Positions 35,488-44,626 are shown, counted from the first letter of the stretch. The stretch: DNA of 64,000 nucleotides from Bacillota bacterium (GCA_023401925.1 JAEXDA010000058.1:12916-76915); one strand, 5' to 3'. Numbers and translations: made by a program. Notes: generated by a model from the sequence alone, not told the origin.

Positions 35488-35516
35488 AAAAAAATAGAAG
35501 TCCGTTTAACTTCTAT
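35488..35516 (-). terminator. Terminator after the YlmC/YmxH gene
   Basis: ATAGAAGT pairs with ACTTCTAT over seven bases, followed by seven T on the minus strand. It lies about 95 bases after the small PRC-barrel gene and directly before the lysine aptamer, insulating the two units. TTGACA about 40 bases upstream could begin a promoter, but the -10 spacing is poor. Confidence 0.72.
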
Positions 35517-35611
35517 CTCCTTTTTACTATAAAACACCACAACTGTCAAGTCGGTTTTGCTTTCAGCAGTGGCTTTAAAACTTGATTAATCGGCTGTTAT
35601 CTTACTGCCCC

Positions 35612-35854
35612 TCACGGCCCAGGTTCGTTTTTTCCCGATACCAGAATTAGTTCTTCACTGATTTTTTGAATATCACTCCAAGGAATCGTCTGAATCACTT
35701 TTTCCTGGCCGGTCCACCCTTGTTTGATCAATATCAAGGCTTCCACCGTCCCCTTCTGCGTATTCACCAACAGTTCGCTTTTTTGAATGACACCTAACCG
35801 GTCACCGGTTTTGACGTCAATCACTTCTTTACCTGCCAGCTCACTTAGACGCAT
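35612..35854 (-). CDS. YlmC/YmxH-family PRC-barrel sporulation protein
   Basis: Small protein of 80 residues with a PRC-barrel: MRLSELAGKEVIDVKTGDRLG at the start, followed by beta-strand patterns VEALILIKQG and VIQTIPWSDIQKISEELILV. Members are widespread in spore-formers and often sit near dipicolinate or peptidase genes; the molecular role is unclear. The ATG at 35854 lies four bases after GGAGGA. Its stop is followed by a terminator and then the lysine riboswitch of the dap/dpa operon. Confidence 0.82.
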   Translation of the reverse strand: MRLSELAGKEVIDVKTGDRLGVIQKSELLVNTQKGTVEALILIKQGWTGQEKVIQTIPWSDIQKISEELILVSGKNEPGP

Positions 35855-35907
35855 CGCTTCCTCCAGCTTTTTTATTACTAAAAGGTATGCCGGAAGCTTC
35901 TTAATCA

Positions 35908-36306
35908 TTAATGGTTTTCAAATTCCCCGATTTTTTCCCCGCACTTGCTGCAATAAAGCGCTCCGGGGGGCAACTGCGACCCGCAAGTTATGCAAAAAGA
36001 CTTGCCCAGCGCCACCTCGGCCCGGACATGGAGCTCTCTCAAGTCGTTTTCCTTTTCAAGAATTTGACTGGCGAGTAAAGCGATAATCTCGCATTTATTG
36101 CGAATTTTTTCTTCATTAAAACCATTTTGCAGATACATTTGATAAACGATTTCCCCCAAAAGCGAAAAAGCGCTTTCCCGTTGATTCCGGAGGACGCCGA
36201 GCTGATTCTTGATTTTAACGACCTCCATCATTTCTTTGGATTTGACCGAAACAACTGCAACTCCTTTATCCAGCCCCTGTTTTACCCTATCAATTAAATC
36301 AACCAT
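35908..36306 (-). CDS. Zinc-ribbon protein with coiled-coil region
   Basis: Soluble protein of 132 residues. Residues 1-100 are helical and heptad-like (VVKIKNQLGVLRNQRESAFSLLG); the C-terminus is a zinc ribbon with FCITCGSQLPPGALYCSKCG, i.e. two C-x-x-C knuckles. The ATG has GAGGAGG six bases upstream. It lies just downstream of the Lhr-type helicase and 53 bases ahead of the PRC-barrel gene. I do not recognise a specific function; this zinc-ribbon type is common in Bacillota. Confidence 0.7.
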   Translation of the reverse strand: MVDLIDRVKQGLDKGVAVVSVKSKEMMEVVKIKNQLGVLRNQRESAFSLLGEIVYQMYLQNGFNEEKIRNKCEIIALLASQILEKENDLRELHVRAEVALGKSFCITCGSQLPPGALYCSKCGEKIGEFENH

Positions 36307-36376
36307 TGACTGCCTCCTCGTTTGGTTTCCCCAATAGTATCTGCTTATTTATCAAGGGTATTCAAAAACCCCGCGC

Positions 36377-39300
36377 TCAGATACGATCGGAAGGCCACAG
36401 GGTCATCTCACGGATTCCTTTTTCAAACTTCAGTCCAGCCAAAACATCAGCCATTCCCGTTTCTACGACGGGCAATTCATTCCAATGGGTGACGATGATT
36501 TTCTGATCGCGGTAGACCTTGTATAGAATCGTCAATAAGGTCCGCAGTGGTTTTCTTAGGGCGGCTGGGTCCTGCTCAGACAGGCTTTTTCCCGGGCAAT
36601 ATAGTTTTAATTTTTTCCCACCCGCCGCCAATATGGGTTTACCGGCCTGAAAAACGACAAAATCATAAGACCCGGATGAATTTTTTCCCTCCTCTACCGG
36701 CCAGTCATGAACAAATCCAAGATAATTGGCGGGATCATTCCATTGCAGCCCGTAAAACTCCGGCAAGTCCTGCCCCGGAGAAGAACGCAATTCTTCAACG
36801 GCCTTCGGCAAGGCAAATTGAATGCCGCTTAAATGGCTACAGAAGAAACCCCGGCGGACTTTCCCAATCTGTTCCAGATAGTCGTAATATGAATAGCTAT
36901 CGCCCCAGGAAACTGATTCCTGCCGGACCATTTCCCGGCAGATAATGCCATAGCGGTTGATCAAGGTGTATGCCCAGGCGTCCGGATTGACAAGCCCGGG
37001 CGCGGGCAACAAAGACCAGCGCCCCATCTGCGCAAGGACACCAAGCGTGAGCACCCCCCTTGCGCCCGTCCGGTCCCCGGGACGGCTTTGCAGCAAAAAA
37101 CGGATGGGGCCCAAAGTATCATTGGTGACTGCGCCTTGCTCAATCAATTCCTCCAGTGTTTGCCAGGCAAGGACTGTCGACATCCTGGTTTCCCGTAAAA
37201 TCTGCGGCAAGGACAAAGCGCCCTGAGTCTCCAACAATCGCCGCAGGATTTGGGCATCGCCGCCGGGAGACGGCGCAGACGAGGAATGTGAGGCCATTGG
37301 TTCCTTGGAAACGCTCTCTCTAGTGAGCTGATTTTCACCGGCCATGGCCTTTTCAAAACAGAGTTGGATCTGTTGTTCACGGCCGCGGGCCCGCCAAAAA
37401 AATTGTCCGCTGGAGATTAACTGATCCAACAGGGCCGGACTGAAATCCCGGACTCTACCGGGTAAGACGCTGTTTTCCCACATCCCCGCCGGCAACCACA
37501 GTCCGGCTAATTGTTCCAAAGTGGCGGCCAGGCCGTCGAAGCCCTCCCGCAACCCGCCAATCCCTTGCCACCTGGCCAAAAAGGCTCCGTATTCCAACGG
37601 ACCCCGGGGCTCCACTTCCCTACGGGCCTGAGCCAGACTACGGCGGTGGATCTCTTCCAGGATCCCGACTTCGCACCATTCCTCACCGCTGCCGCCGGGA
37701 ATGAATTCTCCCGATTCCACTAAGTCTTCAGCCGCCATCACCGTTAACTCCGCCGCCACTTCCTGCTGGAAAAATCCGTAGCGGCTAACGATGTCCGTGA
37801 TTTGAAAAGGGCCATGGGTCTTGACATACCGCTGAATGATACGGGCGCGGGCCTCCGCCACGGTAATGGGTTTTTCAGCGTCAAAACCCGGCCGGGTTTG
37901 AATTCTGCCGCGAATTTCCGATACCACCATTGGAGGGATTCCCGGCAATCCCTGCAAATAATAGGGGGCTTCCCCCAAGGCAACCAGCAGGGGCTCAGCG
38001 TGTCCTGCCGGAATGCAAAGGATTTTTCCAAGTTCGATGAACTCCTGGACATAGTTTTCGACCTGCCGGGCCTGAGCGGGGAAAAGCTCCGGTATTTCGC
38101 CAAGGTAAAGGTCTCCAACCTTTTCCAGCCAGATTGCGAAGGAATCCCCATTCAAATCTCCGCCCAAAAGGCCAGGCCCTCTGACTTTGGCCCTAACATT
38201 CTGCAACACCCCTGGGGCAATCACATTCCGGAGCCCTTGCTTCCCGAGAATAACTTTCAAGGTCCCCCGCCCCAGGCCAAACATTTGCAAACGCTGTTCC
38301 CCTTGGGGCGCTTCTCCTTCATACATGAAATTGCCGATAAAATTGAATAAGTGGCCTCCCGCAAACGGCGAAGGGGTCTCATGCTGATGACGGCGGACCT
38401 GAATCCGGCCCTGACGGATGTCTCCCAGAACTTCCAGCAATCCGTCCAAATCAAAATAATCCTGTAAAATGGCGCGATAGGTTTCCATCACCAGGGGGAA
38501 ATCCTGATACTTGGCCACTGTATGCAACAAGTTCCCCGCCTTGAGCCGGGATAGCCAAAAAGGATTCCTTTTCCGCCCAAACCCGGCCCGCGGCATGATC
38601 AAGGAAAGTTGGGCCGTCTGCCGGAAGGTAATCCCAAAAAGCGCCGAACCCGAAACCAGTTCGGCCAGCTTTTCTTCCAAACCCAAAGGGTTTAAGTCCC
38701 CCCAAGGAACTTCCGGCGGGGTCTGGCTTCCCTGCAGATGAAACATAATCCCTTCATCCATGGGGACCGCCTCAACCTTCATTTGGAAATCCTTTTCCCA
38801 AATGTCTTGGATCAGTAAACCGAGGGCCAAATGCAACCTCATCCCGAACGGGGAATAGAGCAAGACCCGCCACTCCCCAATCTCGTCGGGGAATTCTTCG
38901 ACCACCAAGCGCCGGTCGGTATGGATGTACTGAAGGGATTGCTTTTGAGCTTCCACATACCGGTAAAGATTTTGGGATACTTCCGGAGACAAAGCGCATT
39001 CCGATTCCAACCAGTCTTGGAGATCGCCGGTCTTCAGATGATCCTCGATTTCCCCCAAAAAAGCGCCGATCCGCTTGCCCAGTTCGTAAGAACGCCCTCC
39101 GGGATCGGCCTTCCAAAAGGGTACGATAGCTTCCCCGCCTTTTTGGGATGGGCTGACGATCACCCGGTCCTGCCGGAGTTCTTCAATTTTCCAGACCGAA
39201 GTTCCCAGCACAAACCGTTCATGCAAACGCCGCTCATAAACGAATTCTTCATCCAACTCGCCCAGGTGAAGGTCGGAACCCTGCAAATACACGCCGTAAT

Positions 39301-40834
39301 AACCACGGTCCGGGATGGTCCCGCCGCTGGAATATACCAACTGTACCCCATAAGAGTTAGCTTTCAAGACTCCGAGCTGCCGGTCCCAAAAAAGCCGCGG
39401 ACGCAAGTCGACGAACTCTTTGGTCTCGAAATTCCCCGCCAGCATGGCCAGGACATTTCGAAAAACCTTTTCGGGCAAGGAATGAAAATTGTAAGACCCC
39501 CGGACGACCTGAAAAACCTCGGGGACACTCCACTCTCCCTCGGTTGTCAGGGCCACCAGTTGTTGCGCCAGCACATCCAAACAATTGAAAATGGCCTTCA
39601 CCGGTTCGACTCTGCCGGCTTTCATCTCCCGGAATATCGCCGCGGTTTCCAAAAGATCCGCCCGGGTCTTGGGAATAATCCTGCCTTTGCTGGGCATCCC
39701 CACGATATGGCCGGCCCGCCCCACTCTTTGCAATCCCCGGGCCACTTCTTTAGGGGATTCGATTTGGATGACCAGATCGATATGACCGATATCGATGCCC
39801 AATTCCAAGGAAGCGGTTGCCACAATACAGGGGATTTCGCCTTGCTTCAGCATTTTTTCGGCCTCTAAACGCATTTCCTTGGAAACACTGCCGTGATGGG
39901 TTCTGGCCAGCTCCACTCCTGCCAGCTCGTTGATATTGGCAGTCATTCGTTCCGCCAGGCGCCGGTTATTGACAAACACCAAGGTGGTCCGGTGCTGGCG
40001 GACCAAATCCAGAACTTGCCGGTAGATGGGGGGCCAGATCGATTTTTCAGGAAGTTCTCTTAAGTCTTCGACCGGTAGAAGGATTTTTAAATCCAAAGTC
40101 TTTCTCTGTCCGGTATCGACGATTTCCACCGGCCGGTCTTGCCAAAGCCCGCTTTCAGGATGAATTTCTTTGCCTCCCAAAAATGCCGCCGCCTGATCAG
40201 GGGGGCGCATGGTGGCCGAGAGGCCAATCCGCTGAAAAGTGCGACCTGACCCCAATAAATGCTGCAACCTCTCAAGGGACAAGGCCAAGTGGGCGCCTCT
40301 TTTGGTCGGAAAAAGGGTATGAATCTCGTCGATGATCACAAAGCGGACCGTTCGCAGCATTTCCCGGGCTTTCGAAGACAACAGCAGGAACAAGGACTCG
40401 GGGGTGGTGATCAAAATCTGCGGGGGGCGGCGCAACATTTTTTGCCGTTCCCCGCCGGGGGTGTCCCCGGTCCGGATGGCCGTGGAGAGATGGGGCAAAT
40501 CAACCCCCATCTTCCGCCCTGTCTCTTCGATTCCCGCCAGCGGCGCTTCCAGATTGCGGTAGATGTCGTTGTTCAACGCCTTTAAAGGAGAAACATATAA
40601 AACCTGCACTCCGGTTTGAAGGGAGCGGTTTACGGCATTCCGATAGAGTTGATCCAGGCATTTTAAGAAAGCGGCCAGGGTCTTGCCAGATCCTGTCGGC
40701 GCTATCAGCAAAACATTCCGGCCGGCGGCAATCAGCGGCCAGCCTTGGGCCTGGGGCGGCGTCGGCTCGCCAAATTTTTCCATAAACCACCGGGCAACCA
40801 CCGGATGAAAACTGTTCAAACTGGGATGGGTCAT
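36377..40834 (-). CDS. lhr: Lhr-family large ATP-dependent helicase
   Basis: Superfamily 2 nucleic-acid helicase of 1485 residues, as long as actinobacterial and proteobacterial full-length Lhr. Motif I is APTGSGKTLAAF near 48, motif Ia YVSPLKALNND, motif II DEIH in FVIIDEIHTLFPTKRGAHL near 172, motif III LSATMRP, motif V ASLELGIDIGHIDLV and motif VI QRVGRAGH near 378. The remaining thousand residues hold the winged helix and C-terminal extension. It probably acts in DNA repair. The ATG at 40834 lies five bases after AAGAGG. It has no obvious functional link to its neighbours. Confidence 0.92.
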   Translation of the reverse strand: MTHPSLNSFHPVVARWFMEKFGEPTPPQAQGWPLIAAGRNVLLIAPTGSGKTLAAFLKCLDQLYRNAVNRSLQTGVQVLYVSPLKALNNDIYRNLEAPLAGIEETGRKMGVDLPHLSTAIRTGDTPGGERQKMLRRPPQILITTPESLFLLLSSKAREMLRTVRFVIIDEIHTLFPTKRGAHLALSLERLQHLLGSGRTFQRIGLSATMRPPDQAAAFLGGKEIHPESGLWQDRPVEIVDTGQRKTLDLKILLPVEDLRELPEKSIWPPIYRQVLDLVRQHRTTLVFVNNRRLAERMTANINELAGVELARTHHGSVSKEMRLEAEKMLKQGEIPCIVATASLELGIDIGHIDLVIQIESPKEVARGLQRVGRAGHIVGMPSKGRIIPKTRADLLETAAIFREMKAGRVEPVKAIFNCLDVLAQQLVALTTEGEWSVPEVFQVVRGSYNFHSLPEKVFRNVLAMLAGNFETKEFVDLRPRLFWDRQLGVLKANSYGVQLVYSSGGTIPDRGYYGVYLQGSDLHLGELDEEFVYERRLHERFVLGTSVWKIEELRQDRVIVSPSQKGGEAIVPFWKADPGGRSYELGKRIGAFLGEIEDHLKTGDLQDWLESECALSPEVSQNLYRYVEAQKQSLQYIHTDRRLVVEEFPDEIGEWRVLLYSPFGMRLHLALGLLIQDIWEKDFQMKVEAVPMDEGIMFHLQGSQTPPEVPWGDLNPLGLEEKLAELVSGSALFGITFRQTAQLSLIMPRAGFGRKRNPFWLSRLKAGNLLHTVAKYQDFPLVMETYRAILQDYFDLDGLLEVLGDIRQGRIQVRRHQHETPSPFAGGHLFNFIGNFMYEGEAPQGEQRLQMFGLGRGTLKVILGKQGLRNVIAPGVLQNVRAKVRGPGLLGGDLNGDSFAIWLEKVGDLYLGEIPELFPAQARQVENYVQEFIELGKILCIPAGHAEPLLVALGEAPYYLQGLPGIPPMVVSEIRGRIQTRPGFDAEKPITVAEARARIIQRYVKTHGPFQITDIVSRYGFFQQEVAAELTVMAAEDLVESGEFIPGGSGEEWCEVGILEEIHRRSLAQARREVEPRGPLEYGAFLARWQGIGGLREGFDGLAATLEQLAGLWLPAGMWENSVLPGRVRDFSPALLDQLISSGQFFWRARGREQQIQLCFEKAMAGENQLTRESVSKEPMASHSSSAPSPGGDAQILRRLLETQGALSLPQILRETRMSTVLAWQTLEELIEQGAVTNDTLGPIRFLLQSRPGDRTGARGVLTLGVLAQMGRWSLLPAPGLVNPDAWAYTLINRYGIICREMVRQESVSWGDSYSYYDYLEQIGKVRRGFFCSHLSGIQFALPKAVEELRSSPGQDLPEFYGLQWNDPANYLGFVHDWPVEEGKNSSGSYDFVVFQAGKPILAAGGKKLKLYCPGKSLSEQDPAALRKPLRTLLTILYKVYRDQKIIVTHWNELPVVETGMADVLAGLKFEKGIREMTLWPSDRI

Positions 40835-40974
40835 GGGCACCTCTTAAAAATTACCGCTAGAATTGCTATGAATGCTTGAATTAGCTTCTTGAATCAACAC
40901 CTTAAAATTGAGCCAGCCTAAAACTGATTACATCATTACCGACCAGTTAGCGGTAGCACTCATGTTGTAATTTG

Positions 40975-41481
40975 TTATACAATCTTATACTTCAACATCA
41001 CGAGTCCATCACTGAATGATTTTACATGAATCAGTTGACAATTTATTCTTCTATTAATTTTTCCTTCAAATAACTTTTTTCCCGCGCCTAACATGATTGG
41101 ATGTATCGCTAATTGAAGTTCGTCAATTAGATTTTTATCAAGAAAACTTGTCAACAAGTTTGCTCCTCCAAAAAACCAAATATCTTGACCCGCTTCATTC
41201 TTTATCGTAGATACTTCTTCTTCAAAATCTTTTCCGATAACCGTCCCATATTCAGCTGATTTCATTGAGTTACTAAAAATATAAATCTTTTTTTCTCCCA
41301 TGGGAAGTTCTTTACGATTAACCATTAGTTCATAAGATTTTCTTCCCATAAACACTGCATCAAAGCGTTGGAATTGTCCTTCTGAATAGTCTTGATCAAC
41401 AAAGCACCAATCAAATTTTCCAATAGCATCTTCAATGAAACCATCAATACTCACTGCGAGATTTAGAACAACTTTTCTCAA
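40975..41481 (-). CDS. Dihydrofolate reductase-like (RibD C-terminal domain) protein
   Basis: NADPH-binding reductase-fold protein of 168 residues. MRKVVLNLAVSIDGFIEDAIGKFDW, FMGRKSYELM near 48 and DIWFFGGANLLTSFLDKNLIDELQLAIHP near 98-125 fit the RibD C-terminal/YyaP-type family. These proteins resemble dihydrofolate reductase, but most have no proven substrate. The start is a TTG at 41481 after GGAGGGG. It stands alone, with lower G+C than the helicase gene, which may point to separate acquisition. Confidence 0.82.
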   Translation of the reverse strand: MRKVVLNLAVSIDGFIEDAIGKFDWCFVDQDYSEGQFQRFDAVFMGRKSYELMVNRKELPMGEKKIYIFSNSMKSAEYGTVIGKDFEEEVSTIKNEAGQDIWFFGGANLLTSFLDKNLIDELQLAIHPIMLGAGKKLFEGKINRRINCQLIHVKSFSDGLVMLKYKIV

Positions 41482-41882
41482 ATTGCCCCTCCTGGATTTT
41501 ATATTTTAAACTATGTTTTCAATAATGGTTGATCCCAGACAACGCTACACCATGAACTAAGAAGATTGTACCACGAACACACGTTTGATTCAACCATCCT
41601 TAAAACCATAGTCAATTCTTTACTCGGAGCCCGTATTAAAACTCCATGATCTGATCGGTAGTTCAGCACCCGCTTTACTCATGAATCTGCCGTGATAATT
41701 GTCCCCCAAGGAGACTTTGTATTGGTATGAATTATCCAAAGGAATAAGTCAGGTGGTGTCTTCAAAAAAAATTTTTGATTTTAAAAGCTGAATCCGACAA
41801 ACTCACCATAAAAGTTTTCTCCCACAATCAAATATTATAGTATAATGAATTTAGAAAAACCCTTTATGAAAGGAACCGGTAC
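41482..41882. other. Gene-free stretch before the MNT/HEPN pair
   Basis: The 401 bases have no credible frame. A TATAAT at 41841-41846 is the likely -10 box of the MNT gene, with no good -35 at the normal distance. The rest shows nothing I can name. Confidence 0.5.
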
Positions 41883-42200
41883 ATGGTTGATATTCAGGAA
41901 ATCACCGAATTAAGCAATCAGATCGTCACCCATTTTCAGCCAGAAAGAATTATTTTGTTCGGTTCCTATGCATATGGGAGTCCCCATCAAAATTCCGATG
42001 TTGATTTATTGGTGATCCTTCCTTTTCAGGGAAAACCCTTTCGCAAATCATTAGAAATATTAAATAAAACCAATCCGAAATTCTCTGTGGATTTAATTGC
42101 CCGTAACCCGGAGGATGCCAAAAGACGATATACCGAAGGCGATCCCTTAATCCAGGAGGCTTTCAATAAAGGAAAGGTTCTGTATGAACAGTGTAATTGA
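41883..42200 (+). CDS. MNT-type minimal nucleotidyltransferase (antitoxin of HEPN/MNT pair)
   Basis: Small nucleotidyltransferase of 105 residues. The polymerase-beta-like core reads FGSYAYGSPHQNSDVDLLV with G27-S28 and the metal ligands D39 and D41; D70 in FSVDLIA is the third acidic residue, so the active site looks complete. Known MNT partners modify (AMPylate) the HEPN toxin and silence it. The ATG has AAAGGA about eight bases upstream. It overlaps the HEPN gene by 17 bases. Confidence 0.87.
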   Translation: MVDIQEITELSNQIVTHFQPERIILFGSYAYGSPHQNSDVDLLVILPFQGKPFRKSLEILNKTNPKFSVDLIARNPEDAKRRYTEGDPLIQEAFNKGKVLYEQCN

Positions 42201-42567
42201 TGAATGGATTAAAAAGGCGGAAGCCGATTACCAAACAGCAGTAAGAGAATCCTCAGTCCAAAACGACGCCAATTATGACGCGGTTTGTTTTCATGCCCAG
42301 CAATGCATCGAAAAGTTAATGAAAGCGCTAATCAGCAAAAATAAAATTATCCCTCCCAAGACTCACGATCTTACCTTATTACACCAAATGCTTCCCGTCG
42401 ATGACCAAACCCACCTCAATATCCAGCAGTTACGTTTCTTAAGCAACGCGGCCGTAGCTTTCCGTTATCCTGGAGAATCCGCCGATAAAACCGACGCCGG
42501 GGAATCTTTGCAAATTTGTAATCAACTGCGCCAGGTTTTGCATAAGCAGTTAGAATATAGGCCCTAA
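42184..42567 (+). CDS. HEPN-domain protein (toxin of HEPN/MNT pair)
   Basis: Helical protein of 127 residues of the HEPN class. CFHAQQCIEKLMKALI near 36-51 and PKTHDLTLLHQMLP near 58-72 are family hallmarks. HEPN toxins are usually RNases with an R-x4-6-H motif; here I see only RQVLH near the C-terminus, with three residues between, so catalytic competence is uncertain. The start overlaps the MNT gene and has AAAGGAAAGG upstream. Role in phage defence or plasmid-type stability is inference. Confidence 0.85.
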   Translation: MNSVIDEWIKKAEADYQTAVRESSVQNDANYDAVCFHAQQCIEKLMKALISKNKIIPPKTHDLTLLHQMLPVDDQTHLNIQQLRFLSNAAVAFRYPGESADKTDAGESLQICNQLRQVLHKQLEYRP

Positions 42568-42895
42568 CCAGAATTCTATTATTCTACAGATCGCCCCTTT
42601 GGCAATGACTCCTTTTCCTTATTCCCGGTTTTTCTTCCCGGATTTGTACTTGATTACTCTTTATTTCCTATACTCCCCAAATACTCTTTTGAGATAAACT
42701 GCTTAATTGGCCAATTTTCAGAAGAATAATCGGTATAACTTCCTTCGTAGTTTATTTGATTAAAACTAAACGGTAAAATAGCGTATAAGCCGTATCCCAA
42801 TACGAAATAAATTTCTGCGTTTTCCATTCTTAATTGAACTCCACGAAATGGTCAACACGACGTTGACCACACGCGGGTTAGATTTAGGACAAATC
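42568..42895. other. Gene-free stretch containing most of dispersed repeat copy 1
   Basis: Apart from the dispersed hairpin repeat beginning at 42840, I see no gene. The first 250 bases are AT-rich and unremarkable. Confidence 0.5.
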
Positions 42896-42971
42896 TCACC
42901 CGTCGACAAACAAAACAACCCAAGAAGACGACTCCACGGATGGAGGAGTCTGTTCAATCGCGCCAGCACTC
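42840..42971. repeat. Dispersed hairpin repeat, copy 1
   Basis: This 132-bp element has a near copy at 62946-63078. Both begin TCCACGAAATGG, contain the perfect hairpin GGTCAAC-ACGAC-GTTGACC, then a variable middle, then CCCAAGAAG, a second hairpin GACTCC...GGAGTC, and end TCAATCGCGCCAGCACTC. The conserved ends and variable centre suggest a small structured mobile repeat or RNA element. No terminal duplications or transposase are visible. Confidence 0.82.
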
Positions 42972-43054
42972 CTTTGACCCACCTCACCGGCATGGGCAGC
43001 GAGTCCGGCGCTCATATTTCCAGCTGTAATAAGCCGTTTTGCAAATGTGGCCAT
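42896..43054 (-). CDS. Small ORF of 52 codons with strong ribosome binding site, partly in a repeat
   Basis: The minus-strand ATG at 43054 is preceded by GGAGG about ten bases upstream. The peptide starts MATFAKRLITAGNMSAGLAAH and its second half (SAGAIEQTPPSVESSSWV) is encoded by the dispersed repeat; the other repeat copy encodes SAGAIEQTPPSMESASWV in the same strand and frame, with a stop directly before it. No homologue is recognised. The good translation signal supports a gene; the repeat overlap argues for caution. Confidence 0.35.
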   Translation of the reverse strand: MATFAKRLITAGNMSAGLAAHAGEVGQRSAGAIEQTPPSVESSSWVVLFVDG

Positions 43055-43081
43055 CTTTCATTCACCTCCTTTCAAGGCAAT

Positions 43082-43113
43082 AAAAAAGAGCGAACTGTAA
43101 AAAGCCGCTCTTT
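43082..43113 (-). terminator. Terminator downstream of the sugar-acid operon
   Basis: On the minus strand AAAGAGCG pairs with CGCTCTTT across 13 bases, and the stem runs into TTTTTTATT. A second hairpin, GGCTTGAT/ATCAAGCC, lies just before it at 43124-43145. It probably ends transcription from the dehydratase gene at 43376 and precedes the small ORF. Confidence 0.75.
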
Positions 43114-43246
43114 GAACGTTCTAGGCTTGATTTTTCCATCAAGCCGCGGGTAAAGCACGCGCGCGTGACCTCCACCGTAAAAGCCCATCAAAAAACGCCC
43201 GGTCTTTAACCGCAGCGTTTATGTTTCGCCATTCTGCCTTACGTTG

Positions 43247-43285
43247 GGGATTCCTCTGGATTCCGAAGGAATTCTGAGGAATCCC
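43247..43285. repeat. Perfect nested hairpin between the dehydratase gene and its terminator
   Basis: GGGATTCCTC (43247-43256) is complementary to GAGGAATCCC (43276-43285), with an inner ATTCC-GAA-GGAAT stem. No T-run follows. It may be a 3'-end stabiliser, a repeat element or a protein site. The rest of 43055-43375 has no credible gene. Confidence 0.7.
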
Positions 43286-43375
43286 GCATTTACCCATTAC
43301 CATATTATCGCATTTTTCTGAAAAAAGTGTGTCCATTTTGTGTCGATAACTCTAGATGCTTTATGCGAATACGAT

Positions 43376-44626
43376 TTAAGGAGTCTGCAAAGATCCATCG
43401 CGCAGACGAGTTTGAGTCCAAGTGGTTACCGTATTCTCACAGGGATATTGAGCCGCTTCCTTTTCATCAATTTCCACACCGAGGCCCGGTTTGTCGCTGG
43501 CATAAACAAAACCATCGTTGCCATAGGCAGGCATGCCCGGGAAGACTTCCATCAAGGCGCCGTGGGGACCTTTCAGTTGTTGAATGACGAAGTTCGGGGG
43601 CTCAATGCCGCTCCACTCTTGCAACCCAAGATTGACGGCGGCTAAATCAATATGAATATTAGCGGCATGGGCAACAGGGCTCATATCTCCGGGGCCATGC
43701 CAACAAATACGTACGCCATACTGTTCACAGAACTGCTGTAACTTGTAGGCCGGAGTAATTCCGCCGACTTGACTGATATGGACCCGGATAAAATCGATCA
43801 TCCGGTTCTGCACCAAGCTCTTGTACTCGGCGGGGTTGTTAAACAATTCCCCCTGAGCCAGCGGAGTGACACTGGTCTGGCGAATCTTCCCCAGCCACTC
43901 ACTCTGTTCCAAAGGGACCACATCTTCCATAAAAAACAGCTTATAGGGTTCCATTTCCTTTACAAAACGGACAGCATCGGTAGGATGAATCCGCTCATGC
44001 ACGTCATGAAGCAAATCAATTTCAAAACCGATTTTGGCGCGAATATCCTCGAACAGTTTTAATGTATCCCCCATATATTTCTTGGCATCAAGATAAATAC
44101 CGTCAGGCGCGCCTTTGGCCGCCCAGTCCGGAGCATTGCCATATCCGCCGCCCCCATAACCCCCACACTGGCAACGGATATGGCGGATGCCGATACTCCG
44201 GTATTTTTCAATGTTTTCACAGATCTCACCGGCATCACGGCCGTCGGCATGGCGGTAAACCGGCACACCTTCCCGCACTTTGCCGCCAAACAAATCATAT
44301 AAAGGCATCTGGGCCATTTTACCTTTGATGTCCCATAAAGCCATGTCTATGCCGGAAATAGCGTTATTCACAATGGGACCGCAACGCCAGTAAGCGTTTT
44401 GATGCATCAATTGCCAAAGTTCATTGATCCGGGCGACATCCCAGCCTATGACCAAGGGACGTAAATATTCCTCGATCAAGTGTTTTACTGTCAAATGCCG
44501 ATATGCAAAAGTTGCGCACCCTAAACCGTACAAACCGGGTTCGCTGGTCATTACTTTGACGACAACCAGATTAATGCCTTCCGGCGCTGTCAAAATGACC
44601 TTGATATCTTCGATTTTCGGATTCAT
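43376..44626 (-). CDS. RspA-like dehydratase of the enolase superfamily (mannonate dehydratase type)
   Basis: Sugar-acid dehydratase of 416 residues, mandelate racemase/muconate lactonising branch. AISGIDMALWDIKGK near 90, HIRCQCGG near 148, the HDVHERIHP segment near 211 with metal-ligand geometry, GELFNNPAEY near 263 and WHGPGDMSPVAHAANIHID near 312 match RspA/ManD proteins. It would dehydrate D-mannonate or D-gluconate to a 2-keto-3-deoxy acid; some members have little activity. The ATG has GGAGGG upstream. It ends an operon with an SDR, a Zn-dehydrogenase and an Opp-type transporter. Confidence 0.83.
   Translation of the reverse strand: MNPKIEDIKVILTAPEGINLVVVKVMTSEPGLYGLGCATFAYRHLTVKHLIEEYLRPLVIGWDVARINELWQLMHQNAYWRCGPIVNNAISGIDMALWDIKGKMAQMPLYDLFGGKVREGVPVYRHADGRDAGEICENIEKYRSIGIRHIRCQCGGYGGGGYGNAPDWAAKGAPDGIYLDAKKYMGDTLKLFEDIRAKIGFEIDLLHDVHERIHPTDAVRFVKEMEPYKLFFMEDVVPLEQSEWLGKIRQTSVTPLAQGELFNNPAEYKSLVQNRMIDFIRVHISQVGGITPAYKLQQFCEQYGVRICWHGPGDMSPVAHAANIHIDLAAVNLGLQEWSGIEPPNFVIQQLKGPHGALMEVFPGMPAYGNDGFVYASDKPGLGVEIDEKEAAQYPCENTVTTWTQTRLRDGSLQTP

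Noticed and set aside
35041..35532. 163-codon plus-strand frame
   Set aside because: It lies antisense to the dapB start, the terminator and the lysine riboswitch.
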